This document shows, one piece after another, positions 39,091-49,048 of a DNA stretch of 64,000 nt. Numbering within the stretch: position 1 is the first letter of the stretch; every line of letters starts with the position of its first letter. The DNA comes from Cupriavidus sp. IDO. Its GTDB lineage: Bacteria; Pseudomonadota; Gammaproteobacteria; Burkholderiales; Burkholderiaceae. The position numbers and the translations under genes were made by a program. The DNA is taken from positions 1-64,000 of the forward strand of contig NZ_JWMA01000076.1 in assembly GCF_000812465.1 (NCBI RefSeq), written 5' to 3'. A model generated the notes under the pieces. It saw only the letters and a list, made by a program, of their open reading frames with translations, did no database searches and was not told where the DNA came from.

Positions 39091-39295
39091 GGCGTTGTCG
39101 TAGGTCGACGGCCTCAGGTTTCGCCCCTGAAGGGGCTACCTACTTTTGGACGGCCCAAAAGTAGGCAAAAGGCGCCGTCTGCCCTAGACTGGCGGCCAGT
39201 CTTATCGTAGTGAGCTACGGTTTTTGTACGGGTATTTGCTTCAGGGCATAGCTACGATGCCTGCCGCGTTGGGACGAGATGGCGCGAGGCATTGA
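39091..39295 (-). repeat. Intergenic repeat, copy B (inverted relative to copy A)
   Basis: The reverse complement matches 1-203 nearly throughout, from ATTGA at 39291-39295 (start of copy A) to the GTCGACCTACGACA block (39091-39113). It sits upstream of phaZ. The hairpin region differs in sequence but not in pairing. Confidence 0.85.
39139..39165. terminator. Hairpin of repeat copy B
   Basis: CCTACTTTTGG pairs with CCAAAAGTAGG around a 5-nt loop, 11 perfect pairs. Compared with copy A, three pairs have changed on both arms. Confidence 0.6.
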
Positions 39296-39301
39296 CAGTC
39301 C

Positions 39302-39456
39302 GTCCTCCCGACCTCGTGAGAGCGGAGTGGTACGCAGCTTGATGTCCGTCAGGATATGCAGCGCGAATCGCGCACCACGGTTGTCGGCCAAAAACTCTTG
39401 CCGCAGGCACGCCACTTGATCACGGTGCCACTCCGCTCTCACGAGGTCGGGAGGAC
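39302..39456. repeat. 155-bp unit with perfect 29-bp terminal inverted repeats
   Basis: Bases 39302-39330 and 39428-39456 are exact reverse complements over 29 bp (key core CTCGTGAGAGCGGAGTGG). The 97-bp interior codes for nothing recognisable; a minus-strand frame across it is interrupted in meaning by the repeat arms. No target duplication flanks it. It lies between inverted repeat copies B and C. It could be a MITE-like element, or a large cruciform/RNA hairpin. Confidence 0.75.
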
Positions 39457-39489
39457 AGCGCTGTTCCCGGCGTTGCCCCTGGCGATCTG

Positions 39490-39624
39490 CGCGGCAGGCA
39501 GTCCAGCTATGCCCTGAAGCGAATACCCGTACAAAAACCGTCGAACACTACGATAAGACTCCCGCCCGGCGGGCAAGAAGGCGCTTTTTGCTTCCTTTTT
39601 GGCGCAGTCAAAAAGGGAGTCGCC
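39490..39624 (+). repeat. Intergenic repeat, copy C (partial)
   Basis: Direct-orientation partial match to copy A: GCGGCAGGCA, AGCTATGCCCTGAAGC, ACCCGTACAAAAACCGTCGAACACTACGATAAGACT (in two blocks) and the hairpin. Its left end begins later than in copies A and B and is replaced by other sequence. Confidence 0.8.
39591..39619. terminator. Hairpin of repeat copy C
   Basis: CTTCCTTTTTG pairs with CAAAAAGGGAG around a 7-nt loop; the stem has 10 Watson-Crick pairs and one T-G wobble. It lies just past the stop of the coiled-coil gene at 39732, for which it may serve as terminator. Confidence 0.6.
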
Positions 39625-39731
39625 GGCTACGCCGGCGAAACAGCAGCGCATCCAAGAACACAGACCCGAAATCCGGCGAAGAACCAAAAAAAGCCCGCGC
39701 AAAGGCGGCCGTCGCAAATGTCGAGTCGGCG

Positions 39732-40046
39732 TCAATATGCACCGGGGCGGGACATGACGACAGCGGCAGCGGCTTTTCCTCGCGCGGCAGGATCCGCTAT
39801 CCCTGCCGATAGGTAATAGCAATGCACAATAAGCGCGCGGTGCTTGATGAGTTCCTTGAGGCTGTCACACATATTGGCTCGAATCTGCTCGGCGGTCTCG
39901 CTGTCAACGCCGTCTTTCTTCAGGTGCGCAATCCGCTGTTCCTGCGCTTCAATGCGCTTCCTAAGGCGCTCGATGGCCTGATCCGTTTCGTCCAGGTCTT
40001 CGAGATCTTCCTCTATGTTGCGCGTGACCTCTAATCCCGGTTGCAT
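39732..40046 (-). CDS. Small coiled-coil protein, unknown
   Basis: A 104-aa protein with a clear coiled coil (about residues 10-70: EEDLEDLDETDQAIERLRKR and EAQEQRIAHLKKD), then a short helical region with CYYLSAG. I placed the start at 40046 because GGAG lies six bases upstream; ATGs at 40058 and 40100 are also in frame. No recognised family. Confidence 0.55.
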   Translation of the reverse strand: MQPGLEVTRNIEEDLEDLDETDQAIERLRKRIEAQEQRIAHLKKDGVDSETAEQIRANMCDSLKELIKHRALIVHCYYLSAGIADPAARGKAAAAVVMSRPGAY

Positions 40047-40195
40047 GATGGGCTCCATGCTGATGACCATGCTTCTGTGATAGGTCAGGGGCGAGAGCAC
40101 AGGTATCAGGCGTGGTCCTACAACCCGCTGCTGGCGATGAATGGCGCATCAACCAGGGATGTCGCGTGGGTCATTGTCACCGGCTTACCCGGCGT

Positions 40196-40396
40196 TCAGC
40201 GCCGGAAGATCCAGATCACGACCGACACCACCACTGACACCAGAACGCAGGTCGTGATCGGAAAGTAGAAGCTGAACCCGTCCCGGACGATATGGATATC
40301 GCCGGGCAGCCGCCCGAGCGGCAGCTTCGACAGCCAGGGCCAGAAAGCGGCGGCGGCGATCAGCAGGCCACCTAGGATGAGAAGCAGGCGTTGCAT
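40196..40396 (-). CDS. DUF2905 family membrane protein
   Basis: A 66-aa protein with two transmembrane helices and the family core LGRLPGDIHIVRDGFSFYFP between them, followed by ITTCVLVSVVVSV. Widespread small inner-membrane protein of unknown function; the match is complete in length. Confidence 0.9.
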   Translation of the reverse strand: MQRLLLILGGLLIAAAAFWPWLSKLPLGRLPGDIHIVRDGFSFYFPITTCVLVSVVVSVVIWIFRR

Positions 40397-40446
40397 GAGT
40401 GGGATCGGTCAGGTTCTGCCATGTTCTGATGCGTTGGACCGGGCGA

Positions 40447-42417
40447 TCATGGCACGTTCATCGGGAGCAGCACCATCTGTTTGCCCCGCATGTGCAGGCG
40501 CGCCTGCAGTTCTACCGGCGTCTGGTTGTGCAGCCATGCCGTCAGGAAATTGACCTGTCGAAAGATAAGTTTGCTGGCGAAGCAGACGCTGTTTGGATAT
40601 TCCTCCAGCACGGCTTCGGCCAGCCTCACGAATTCGCGTACGGGGTCCGTGCCGAACGCCACCCGGGAATCCGCGGCAAGACCGTGGCGGTGACAATGGC
40701 CGATGTAGTAGTGCAATGATGCGCCAATCGCATTCTGCAGGCGATGCAGAGTTTCCTGCCCTTCATAGCTCTGGGCATCGACTTCCCCCACCGCCAGGAA
40801 GATCACGTTCTTGAAATGGCCGGGGAAGAGCCGTTCGACCCACAGCAAGGCATGCATGCTGACGCCGCGATGCTTGCCCACCAGCACGACGGCTGTGGGT
40901 TGGGCCGGATCAAGCGGCCGGATCTGGCTGGCATCGACGGGCGGCGGCCCGCCCGCAAACAGTTCATCTTCGCGCGCGAGCTCGGCGCGCGTCTCGGTGT
41001 AGTGGCGCTTGATGAGGAAGCACACGCCAACGACGGCGCTTGTGACCAGCACGGTGAGCCAGCCACCGGCGGTAAACTTCTCGACCAGGGTAATGACAAG
41101 CACGGTCGCGGTTACGGTGAAGCCCAGCATCGAGAGGGCGAACCGGACGATCCATTGGCCACCCTCATGGCGGTGGCGCCACCAATAGATGCACAAGCCA
41201 AGCAGCGACAGGCTGAAGGTCAGGAAGACGTTGATGCTGTAGAGCACCACCAGCACCGCGACCTGGCCGTGTGTCCACAGCAGGATCAAAAGACTGGCGA
41301 TCCCCATCACGATGATGCCGTTTTGCCGGACCAGCCGGGTCGAGAGGTCCCGAAAGTGCCGCGGGACCCAGTAATCCGCCGCCATATTGGACAGCACCGC
41401 GGGCCCGTCCAGGAAACCGGTCTGGGCCCCGACCAGCAGGAGTCCCGCTTCGAATGCGAGCACGGAGGCCAGCAGCGCATGGCGGGCAAAATCCGATCCC
41501 AGCCCGAGGTTGTCGATGATGTTGGCGAATACGACGGCGTTCAGTGTCTGACCTTCGGCTGGCCTGGCGTTCCAGAGCATGTAGAGGAGGATGATTCCCC
41601 CTGCCGTGAAGGCGAGCGACGTTGCCATATAAAGCATCGTCCACTTTCCATTGGGAACGCGGGGCTCGGCCAGCATGTTGACATTGTTCGATACGGCCTC
41701 CAGGCCCGTATAAGTGCCGCCACCCAGGGAGAATGCACGCATCAGGATGGCGACTACCGCCATGGGCCCGAGAACCTGCGAAAGCTTCGACGCTTCGCCC
41801 ACAGCGTTCGGAACTACGGCACCGAGATGATCGGCGTGGGCAACGATGCCATAAGAAATCAATCCCAGGTGCAGCACGACGAAGCCAAGAAAGATCGGCA
41901 TCAGGATCAGGATCGACTCCTTCATCCCGCGAAAGTTGAGGCCGGTCATCCCTGCCACCAACACCAGCTCCGTGGCCAGCTTGAACGCCTGCGCCCCAAC
42001 CGGCAGCAGGCTGAAGAAGGCGTCGACGCCGCTGGCCAGCGAGGTGGCGACCGTCAGCACATAGTCGACCAGCAATGCCGCGCCGGACACCAGCCCTGGC
42101 CGCGGCCCCAGCAGCGCCGTGGCCACCCGATAGCCGCCGCCGCCGGTAGGGAAGAGTTCAATGACCTGGTTGTATCCGACGGCAATGATGAAGACCGTCG
42201 CGGCAGTGGCAAACGCGAGGAACACTGCCAGCGGGGTATGCGCGCCCAAGGCGAGAAAGGCCTCCTCGGGGCCGTAGCAGGACGACGAGAGACCGTCCGC
42301 GCCGAGTCCGACCCAGGCAAGAACCGGTGCGACAGCGATCGCGTGACGGGTCCCTGGGTCGAGCGGATCGAGCGGCTTGCCGGCCAGGACCTTCCACCAC
42401 TTCGATAATTCCGCCAT
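40447..42417 (-). CDS. APC-superfamily permease with C-terminal cytosolic domain, KimA-like candidate
   Basis: A 656-aa permease with about 12 transmembrane helices (to about residue 475) and a cytosolic tail of about 180 residues with a universal-stress-like beginning (TAVVLVGKHRGVSMHALLWV). The N-terminal GADGLSSSCYGPEEAF and helix motif GYRVATALLGPRPG are typical of the APC branch that includes the B. subtilis K+ importer KimA (YdaO). Its closeness to a universal stress gene and kdp supports potassium, but amino acid transport is not excluded. The start at 42417 is an ATG; an in-frame GTG lies 9 bp upstream. Confidence 0.8.
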   Translation of the reverse strand: MAELSKWWKVLAGKPLDPLDPGTRHAIAVAPVLAWVGLGADGLSSSCYGPEEAFLALGAHTPLAVFLAFATAATVFIIAVGYNQVIELFPTGGGGYRVATALLGPRPGLVSGAALLVDYVLTVATSLASGVDAFFSLLPVGAQAFKLATELVLVAGMTGLNFRGMKESILILMPIFLGFVVLHLGLISYGIVAHADHLGAVVPNAVGEASKLSQVLGPMAVVAILMRAFSLGGGTYTGLEAVSNNVNMLAEPRVPNGKWTMLYMATSLAFTAGGIILLYMLWNARPAEGQTLNAVVFANIIDNLGLGSDFARHALLASVLAFEAGLLLVGAQTGFLDGPAVLSNMAADYWVPRHFRDLSTRLVRQNGIIVMGIASLLILLWTHGQVAVLVVLYSINVFLTFSLSLLGLCIYWWRHRHEGGQWIVRFALSMLGFTVTATVLVITLVEKFTAGGWLTVLVTSAVVGVCFLIKRHYTETRAELAREDELFAGGPPPVDASQIRPLDPAQPTAVVLVGKHRGVSMHALLWVERLFPGHFKNVIFLAVGEVDAQSYEGQETLHRLQNAIGASLHYYIGHCHRHGLAADSRVAFGTDPVREFVRLAEAVLEEYPNSVCFASKLIFRQVNFLTAWLHNQTPVELQARLHMRGKQMVLLPMNVP

Positions 42418-42577
42418 CGTCGCCACCCGGCACGCTATTGCAGCGCAGCACGCGAGGCGCCGCGCACGGACTCATGGCTGGCGGCGTCGATACGCAGGCG
42501 CCGGCTTGCCTGGACCGGCCAGGCGATGGCATCCGGCCCGGTTCGGGGGACAGGCCGTTGGGTGATCGAGGGGTGTG

Positions 42578-42799
42578 TCACGCTATCCATCCCGCAAGCG
42601 AGGTACCGAAGTCGTATCGAGAGATCTCGTTGCCGTCGCGATCGAATGTGACGAGGATCGCGCCATCGCGCCTGGCCTGAGCGGTCGCCGCCGCCACCGC
42701 AGCCTCGCGGGCGGGATGGTGCGATTCAGCGTTTCGCGCGCTCTCGTAGATGACATCCCATCCGTCACGGTAGGGGACGACCTGGAGTTCGGCGGACAT
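42578..42799 (-). CDS. DUF2188 family protein
   Basis: A 73-aa protein matching DUF2188: QVVPYRDGWDVIYESARNAE, a stretch of alternate alanines, then AILVTFDRDGNE. Small cytoplasmic protein of unknown role, often found near stress genes. It ends 150 bp before the permease gene on the same strand. Confidence 0.85.
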   Translation of the reverse strand: MSAELQVVPYRDGWDVIYESARNAESHHPAREAAVAAATAQARRDGAILVTFDRDGNEISRYDFGTSLAGWIA

Positions 42800-42920
42800 G
42801 GGGCTCCTTTACCGATCAACGCATCTCCCTTGCGAGCATTGATCGCGCATTGTTAGCTGGACCTGCTTTGGGCTGCTTCCATAGAGAACGCCCGGGGGGC
42901 GAACACACCCCGGCGGGGCC

Positions 42921-43469
42921 TCAGTGGGCAAGACTGTCAACGCACGGGGGTTGGAACGCGGCCGGATAGACGACAAGCGCAGGGCGTGCATGAGCCGTGC
43001 GTGGGCGGTACACCGTGAACTCCGACGGGATCTGCGCGCGCGGGGCATTGACCAGCGTAACGGGCACACGGGCGCGTCGCATGATCCTGGCCGGAATGCC
43101 GGCGCCTGCCAGTGCCAGGAGCCGCGACCAGGCCGACAGGCCAAGGACAATACCGTCGCATTGGCAGGCCTGCGTGGCGTTCAATATCGTACTCGCGGGC
43201 GACCCGATGCCTATCTGTGCCACATAGTCCACGCCGGAATCGTCAAGAATTTCGCCTGCACGTGCCAGTGCGGCTTCCCCTTCCTTGCGTTCGCGCTCTC
43301 GCAGCCTGGCGACGGAGTGGTAGGCGCACGCCTTTCCCTGCTCAATCGGGGTTTGCACGTTGAGCAGCACGATCTGCGAAACGCTTCCCTCTCTATAGAG
43401 GAATGCTGCATGCCGGACAGCCCATAACGAACTGTCCGAGCCGTCAACGGCGACGAGGAGCTTGATCAT
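42921..43469 (-). CDS. Universal stress protein (UspA family)
   Basis: A 182-aa single Usp domain. The opening LLVAVDGSDSS and the nucleotide-binding-like GLSAWSRLLALAGAGIPARI, followed by MRRARVPVTLVN, are typical; the canonical ATP motif G-2x-G-9x-G(S/T) is only partly kept. A tail of about 40 residues after the domain is unusual and low in complexity. Divergent from kdp. Confidence 0.88.
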   Translation of the reverse strand: MIKLLVAVDGSDSSLWAVRHAAFLYREGSVSQIVLLNVQTPIEQGKACAYHSVARLRERERKEGEAALARAGEILDDSGVDYVAQIGIGSPASTILNATQACQCDGIVLGLSAWSRLLALAGAGIPARIMRRARVPVTLVNAPRAQIPSEFTVYRPRTAHARPALVVYPAAFQPPCVDSLAH

Positions 43470-43881
43470 GGCGGTTCAACACGGGTAGCGGCACCGCGCC
43501 GGCGGCGATTTGTCGGCGAGGCAAGTCCTATGCAACCAGCGTATGCGAGGACGCGTTTACCGTGCATCAATATATGGCGGCAGCGCATAAAAATTCGATA
43601 AAGAAGCGCCAGCCGACCCGGCAGGTTCTTGCTCGACGACGCTGCAGCAGCAAGACGCATTGGTGCGACCAGCTCCGGGTGCTCTCGTCCAAGCCGAAAC
43701 CGGTGTGTTTTCCACTACTGATCAAGCCGCCAGCAGGCGGCGAAGTGCTTTTCCATTCGCTTGGCTGGTCCGTTCATGCTGATCTTTATGTGTTCTTTAT
43801 ACGTACCGATCACCTTTCTACCCAGTTTTTACTACCCCGTCGCTAAGCTGCAAGCCGAAAACCACTCAAGGGTGTTTGGTC
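43470..43881. promoter_or_regulatory. 412-bp divergent region between usp and kdp
   Basis: Should contain the kdp promoter and KdpE site. A possible sigma70 promoter is TTCATG (43773-43778) and TTTATA (43796-43801) with 17-bp spacing, weak as expected of an activated promoter. AAGGGTG before 43882 is the ribosome-binding site of the first small gene. No KdpE operator is certain. Confidence 0.45.
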
Positions 43882-44046
43882 ATGGACGGGATCTTTCTGA
43901 TCGTATTGATTGGCTTCGCCGTGCTGAGCGCGGCCCTGCTGGGGCTTTGCGTCATGCTTGCCCCGCATTCTTCGGCGGGCACCGGGCACGGCGCTCCGCA
44001 TAACCAGGTGCTGTCAAAGAACAGCGCGTCGGACAGGGGGCTGTGA
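43882..44046 (+). CDS. Small membrane protein heading the kdp operon
   Basis: A 54-aa protein with one N-terminal transmembrane helix (residues 4-27, [20 protein letters not shown]) and a polar tail of about 27 residues. It is too short for usual gene calls. It has a good ribosome-binding site (AAGGGTG) and its stop overlaps the kdpF start in TGATGA, so it is translationally coupled to kdpF and likely part of the K+-ATPase module. KdpF is also a single-helix peptide, so this could be a second accessory peptide. No known homologue name. Confidence 0.65.
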   Translation: MDGIFLIVLIGFAVLSAALLGLCVMLAPHSSAGTGHGAPHNQVLSKNSASDRGL

Positions 44047-44135
44047 TGAGCTGGACCGATATGTTGAGCGGCGTGCTGGCAGCTGCCATTTTTGTTTACC
44101 TCCTTATTGCGCTGTTCCGGCCGGAGAAATTCTGA
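44046..44135 (+). CDS. kdpF: Potassium-transporting ATPase subunit F
   Basis: A 29-aa single-helix peptide (ATG at 44046, stop 44133-44135) of KdpF type: [22 protein letters not shown], including the family ending LLxALxRPExF. It stabilises the KdpABC complex. Its stop overlaps the kdpA start (TGATG). Confidence 0.9.
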   Translation: MSWTDMLSGVLAAAIFVYLLIALFRPEKF

Positions 44136-45955
44136 TGTCCTCGCAATTCGTGGGCCTGCTGGTCCTGTATCTCGTCATTCTCCTGGCATGCGCACCATTC
44201 CTCGGGCGCTATCTCAGGCGTGCCGTGGAGGATGGCCGCTACGCGCTGACCGCGTGGGGCCGCCCGCTGGAGCGGCTGCTGTATCGCCTGGGCGGCGTGC
44301 GTGCCGAGGCCGAGATGGGGTGGAAGCAATACACCATCGCGGTCCTCGCCTTCAACCTGCTTGGCGTGGTAGCGGTCTACGCGCTGCAGCGCCTGCAGGG
44401 CATGTTGCCGCTGAATCCGCAAGGTTTTGGTGCTGTCACGCCGGACTCGGCCTTCAACACAGCCATCAGCTTTGTCACCAATACCAACTGGCAAGGCTAT
44501 TCCGGTGAGTCGACCATGGGCTATCTGACACAGATGCTCGCGCTCACCGTGCAGAACTTCTTTTCCGCCGCAACCGGCATCGCCGTGGTCTTCGCGCTGA
44601 TTCGGGGCTTCGCGCGCCAGAGCGCGGCCACCATTGGCAACTTCTGGGTCGATATGACCCGGACCACCCTGTATGTATTGGCGCCGATCGCCACGGTGAT
44701 CGCGCTGGCGATGGTCAGCCAGGGCGTGATTCAGAATTTCGATGCCTACAAGGAAGTCAGCCTCGTCACGCCGGTCGAGTACAGCCAGCCCAAGGTCGAT
44801 GCGGCCGGGCAGCCGGTGCTCGATGCGCAGGGCAAGCCGGTGACGGAAGACCTGAAGACGGACAAGCAGACACTGGCGATGGGTCCGGTCGCCTCGCAAG
44901 AGGCCATCAAGATGCTTGGCACCAACGGCGGCGGCTTCTTCAATGCCAACTCGGCGCATCCGTTCGAGAACCCGAACTCCCTGGCCAACTTCATCCAGAT
45001 GCTTGCGATCTTCCTGATCCCGGCCGCTCTGTGCTTTACGTTCGGCGAGATGGTGGGGGACAGGCGACAGGGGGTGGCGGTGCTGGCCTCCATGACGGTG
45101 ATCTTTGTCGCCATGGCTTGCGTCGCCGCAATGTCCGAGCAAATGGTCAACCCTGCCTTGTCCGGCTTGCCGGTCGACCATGCCAGTTCCCTGTTGCAGG
45201 CTGGCGGCAATATGGAAGGCAAGGAAACGCGCTTCGGCATGGCGGCGTCGGCGCTGTTCGCCACCATCACGACGGCGGCATCGTGCGGCGCGGTCAATGC
45301 GATGCATGACTCGTTCACCGCCATCGGCGGGCTGGTGCCGATGCTGCTGATCCAGCTGGGCGAAGTGGTGTTCGGCGGCGTCGGCTCGGGGCTGTACGGC
45401 ATGCTCGTCTATGCGGTGCTTGCTGTCTTCATCGCCGGCCTGATGATCGGGCGCACGCCGGAGTACCTTGGCAAGAAGATCGAAGCCTACGAAATGAAGA
45501 TGGCCGCCGTGGCGATCCTGGTCACGCCGCTGCTGGTGCTGCTCGGCACCTCGGTGGCGGTCATGGCCGAAGCAGGGCGCGCGGGCGTCTTCAATCCCGG
45601 CACGCACGGCTTCTCGGAGATCCTTTACGCGCTCTCGTCGGCCGCCAACAACAACGGCAGTGCCTTTGCGGGCCTCTCCGCCAACACGCCGTTCTACAAC
45701 ACGCTGCTGGCAGCGGCCATGTGGTTCGGCCGGTTCTGGATCATCATTCCGGTCCTTGCGCTGGCGGGCTCGCTCGCGGCCAAGAAGCGCGTGCCGCCGA
45801 GCGGCGGCACGATGCCGACGCACGGCCCGCTGTTCGTGGTCCTGCTGGTGGGCACGGTGCTGATGGTTGGCGCGCTGACCTATGTGCCGGCACTGGCGCT
45901 CGGGCCGGTTGCCGAGCAGCTCCAGGGCGCGGTGACGGCAACCGCGGCCAAGTAA
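44135..45955 (+). CDS. kdpA: Potassium-transporting ATPase subunit A
   Basis: A 606-aa channel-like subunit that binds and carries K+. It has about 10 transmembrane helices and selectivity-filter-like motifs of the family such as [11 protein letters not shown] and [20 protein letters not shown]. It starts at 44135, one base into the kdpF stop. Followed by kdpB after 102 bp. Confidence 0.96.
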   Translation: MSSQFVGLLVLYLVILLACAPFLGRYLRRAVEDGRYALTAWGRPLERLLYRLGGVRAEAEMGWKQYTIAVLAFNLLGVVAVYALQRLQGMLPLNPQGFGAVTPDSAFNTAISFVTNTNWQGYSGESTMGYLTQMLALTVQNFFSAATGIAVVFALIRGFARQSAATIGNFWVDMTRTTLYVLAPIATVIALAMVSQGVIQNFDAYKEVSLVTPVEYSQPKVDAAGQPVLDAQGKPVTEDLKTDKQTLAMGPVASQEAIKMLGTNGGGFFNANSAHPFENPNSLANFIQMLAIFLIPAALCFTFGEMVGDRRQGVAVLASMTVIFVAMACVAAMSEQMVNPALSGLPVDHASSLLQAGGNMEGKETRFGMAASALFATITTAASCGAVNAMHDSFTAIGGLVPMLLIQLGEVVFGGVGSGLYGMLVYAVLAVFIAGLMIGRTPEYLGKKIEAYEMKMAAVAILVTPLLVLLGTSVAVMAEAGRAGVFNPGTHGFSEILYALSSAANNNGSAFAGLSANTPFYNTLLAAAMWFGRFWIIIPVLALAGSLAAKKRVPPSGGTMPTHGPLFVVLLVGTVLMVGALTYVPALALGPVAEQLQGAVTATAAK

Positions 45956-46057
45956 AGCGACTACTGACGAAGAGATATCGGGCATTCCTACACGTTCGGC
46001 ACCTGCGCTGGATGGCATCGCAGGCGCCGGATGTCCCTAGTGGATTGCGGAGAAACC

Positions 46058-48283
46058 ATGCAACATGATTCGATGGCCCCAGCGGCCAAGCGCGGCGGCA
46101 AGACGCACGACGCGACTTCCACCAACACAGTCCAGGCGCAGAGCGTGCCGGTGTCCGGGCGGCAACGCGGTTCCCACCATCATCGCCCGCCGGCGCGAAG
46201 CATGTTCGCGCCGGAACTGGTGAAGCCCGCGATCGTCGCGGCCTTCAGGAAACTGTCGCCGCGGGACCAGCTGCGTAACCCGGTAATGTTCGTGGTCTAC
46301 GTGGGCAGCATCCTGACGACCATCCTGTTCCTGCGGGCGATGTTCGTGCCCTCGGCAGCGCCTGGCGGGGAAAGCGCGGCCTTCATCCTGGCGGTATCGG
46401 TATGGCTGTGGTTCACGGTGCTGTTCGCCAACTTTGCCGAGGCCTTGGCGGAAGGGCGGAGCAAGCAGCAGGCGGAAGCGCTGCGCGGTCTCAAGACGAC
46501 GGTCACCGCGCGCGTACTGAAGGACGGCAAGCGAGGTAGCGCCACGGAGGCCCGTGCCGCTACGGCGCTGCGGCGTGGCGACGTCGTGCTGGTGGAAGCC
46601 GGCGACATGATCCCCGGGGACGGAGAAGTGATCGACGGCGTGGCCTCGGTTGACGAAAGCGCCATCACCGGCGAATCGGCGCCGGTGATCCGCGAGTCGG
46701 GCGGCGACTTCTCCTCGGTGACCGGCGGCACGCGCGTGCTGTCTGACTGGATCGTGGTACGCATCACGACCAATCCCGGCGAGAGTTTCATCGACCGCAT
46801 GATCACGATGGTCGAAGGCGCCAAGCGGCAGAAGACTCCGAACGAGCTGGCCCTGACCATCCTGCTTGTCGGCCTGACCCTCGTACTGCTGCTGGCCACG
46901 GCCACGCTGCAGCCGTTTTCGCTCTACAGTGTCCTGGTGACAAAGGCCGGCGTGCCGGTGACGATCACCGTACTGGTGGCGCTCCTGGTCTGCCTGATTC
47001 CGACCACGATCGGCGGCCTGCTGTCGGCAATCGGTGTCGCCGGCATGAGCCGGATGATGGAAGCGAACGTGATCGCAACGTCGGGCCGTGCCGTCGAAGC
47101 CGCCGGTGACGTGGATGTGCTCCTGCTCGACAAGACCGGCACCATTACCCATGGCAACCGTCAGGCATCGCGCTTCATCCCGGCACCGGGCGTGTCGCTG
47201 TTGCAGCTCGCGGAAGCGGCCTGGATGTCGTCGCTGGCCGACGAGACGCCCGAAGGCCGCAGCATCGTCACGCTGGCCCGCCAGCAGGCGGGGTTGGCGG
47301 CGCCGGAGATCGCAATGCTGAAGCACGTATTCGTGCCGTTCAGCGCCCAGACCCGCATGAGTGGTGTCGACCTGGGCGACGAAGGCAACGAGCGGCACGT
47401 GCGCAAGGGCGCGGCCGAGGCCGTGCGCCACTATGTGACGGAGCGTGCCGGGAAATTCCCGGATGCCGTATCGCAGGCCGTGGATGAGGTCGCGCGCGTC
47501 GGCAGCACGCCGCTGGTGGTGGCCGACGGCAGCGGCGCTGCGGTGCGCGTGCTTGGCGTGATCGAACTGAAGGACATCGTCAAGACCGGCATTCGCGAGC
47601 GCTTCGGCGAGCTGCGCAAGATGGGCATCAGGACCGTGATGATCACCGGCGACAACCGGCTGACGGCGGCCTCGATTGCCGCTGAAGCCGGCGTCGATGA
47701 CTTCCTGGCCGAGGCTACGCCGGAAGCCAAGCTGAAGCTGATCCGGCAGTACCAGACCGAAGGGCGGCTCGTTGCGATGACCGGTGACGGCACCAACGAT
47801 GCACCGGCACTCGCGCAGGCCGACGTCGCCGTGGCGATGAACAGCGGCACGCAGGCGGCCAAGGAAGCCGGCAACATGGTGGACCTGGACAGCAACCCGA
47901 CCAAGCTGATCGAGATCGTCGAGATCGGCAAGCAGATGCTGATGACGCGCGGCTCGCTGACGACCTTCAGTGTCGCCAACGACATCGCCAAGTACTTCGC
48001 CATCATCCCGGCGGCGTTTGCCACCACGTATCCGCAGCTCAACCTGCTGAATGTGATGGGGCTCGCCACCCCGGCTTCGGCCATCATGTCGGCGGTGATC
48101 TTCAATGCGCTGATCATCGTCGTGCTGATTCCGCTTGCGCTGAAGGGCGTCGTCTACCGGCCGCTGGGCGCCGCGGTGCTGCTGCGCCGCAACCTGCTGA
48201 TCTACGGCCTTGGCGGCATCCTGGTGCCATTTGTCGGCATCAAGTTGATCGACATGATCCTTGCCGTGTTTGGCTGGGTCTGA
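46058..48283 (+). CDS. kdpB: Potassium-transporting ATPase subunit B (P-type ATPase)
   Basis: A 741-aa P-type ATPase, the catalytic subunit. The phosphorylation site DKTGT (followed by ITHGN), the TGES motif and [14 protein letters not shown] are intact. About 45 residues rich in His, Ser, Arg and Gln precede the usual N terminus ([17 protein letters not shown]); relatives such as the E. coli protein are about 680 aa. The start at 46058 has GGAG upstream; an alternative upstream ATG at 46031 exists. Confidence 0.96.
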   Translation: MQHDSMAPAAKRGGKTHDATSTNTVQAQSVPVSGRQRGSHHHRPPARSMFAPELVKPAIVAAFRKLSPRDQLRNPVMFVVYVGSILTTILFLRAMFVPSAAPGGESAAFILAVSVWLWFTVLFANFAEALAEGRSKQQAEALRGLKTTVTARVLKDGKRGSATEARAATALRRGDVVLVEAGDMIPGDGEVIDGVASVDESAITGESAPVIRESGGDFSSVTGGTRVLSDWIVVRITTNPGESFIDRMITMVEGAKRQKTPNELALTILLVGLTLVLLLATATLQPFSLYSVLVTKAGVPVTITVLVALLVCLIPTTIGGLLSAIGVAGMSRMMEANVIATSGRAVEAAGDVDVLLLDKTGTITHGNRQASRFIPAPGVSLLQLAEAAWMSSLADETPEGRSIVTLARQQAGLAAPEIAMLKHVFVPFSAQTRMSGVDLGDEGNERHVRKGAAEAVRHYVTERAGKFPDAVSQAVDEVARVGSTPLVVADGSGAAVRVLGVIELKDIVKTGIRERFGELRKMGIRTVMITGDNRLTAASIAAEAGVDDFLAEATPEAKLKLIRQYQTEGRLVAMTGDGTNDAPALAQADVAVAMNSGTQAAKEAGNMVDLDSNPTKLIEIVEIGKQMLMTRGSLTTFSVANDIAKYFAIIPAAFATTYPQLNLLNVMGLATPASAIMSAVIFNALIIVVLIPLALKGVVYRPLGAAVLLRRNLLIYGLGGILVPFVGIKLIDMILAVFGWV

Positions 48284-48307
48284 TTTCCCCTACGATTCGG
48301 AGCATTC

Positions 48308-48934
48308 ATGAATACGCAAGTGCAGTCCCCGCAGCCGTCGCCTCCACCCGTGCAGGCGGGTCTTGTCAGGCCGATGCTGGTGGTGTTCATCACCCTGTCG
48401 CTGATTACCGGCCTGCTGTATCCCGGCGTGATTACAGCCATCTCGAAGGCCGTGTTCCCGCATCAGGCAGCCGGCTCGCTGATCGAAAAGGATGGGAAGG
48501 TGATTGGATCGGAACTGATCGGCCAGCCGTTCTCCGACCCGAAGTACTTCTGGGGGCGGTTGTCGGCGACGGCGCCGATGCCGTATAACCCCGCCGCGTC
48601 GGCAGGGTCGAACCTGGGCCCGACCAATCCGGCGCTGACCGACGCGGCCCGTGCGCGCATCGACGCGTTGCACGCCGCCGATCCCGGCAACCAGGCGCGG
48701 GTGCCCGTGGACCTGGTCACGGCATCCGGAAGCGGGCTGGATCCGCAAATCAGCCCTGCCGCGGCCGAATACCAGGCGGCGCGCGTCGCACGGACCAGGG
48801 GGATTCCGATCGAACAGGTGAAACAACTGATCGCCGCGAGTACCGAAGCGCCGCTGCTGTCGGTACTGGGTGACCCAGGCGTCAATGTGCTGAAGCTGAA
48901 CCTTGCATTGGATGGCATCGCGCCGAAGCAATGA
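48308..48934 (+). CDS. kdpC: Potassium-transporting ATPase subunit C
   Basis: A 208-aa subunit with one transmembrane helix (about 22-43) and a periplasmic domain with [19 protein letters not shown] and the typical [16 protein letters not shown] region. Completes the KdpFABC complex. It lies 24 bp after kdpB. Confidence 0.96.
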   Translation: MNTQVQSPQPSPPPVQAGLVRPMLVVFITLSLITGLLYPGVITAISKAVFPHQAAGSLIEKDGKVIGSELIGQPFSDPKYFWGRLSATAPMPYNPAASAGSNLGPTNPALTDAARARIDALHAADPGNQARVPVDLVTASGSGLDPQISPAAAEYQAARVARTRGIPIEQVKQLIAASTEAPLLSVLGDPGVNVLKLNLALDGIAPKQ

Positions 48935-49048
48935 AGTCCCTGAAGGTTGGGCGATGTTGTCGGGCTGCACGCCCGGATCAGCGGCAGCGGTACCCGGATG
49001 CGGAACCGGATGGGTCCGCTCCTGCCGGGATTGGGGGGGAGCCATCCT

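Noticed and set aside
39215-39442. Minus-strand frame through the 155-bp unit
   Set aside because: It reads through the inverted repeat arms and into repeat copy B; no homologous pattern and the arms explain it better.
40744-42408. 554-codon plus-strand frame over the permease
   Set aside because: Antisense shadow of a membrane protein gene, rich in Gln, His and Arg.
44096-46018. 640-codon minus-strand frame over kdpA
   Set aside because: Antisense shadow of kdpA; composition is not protein-like.
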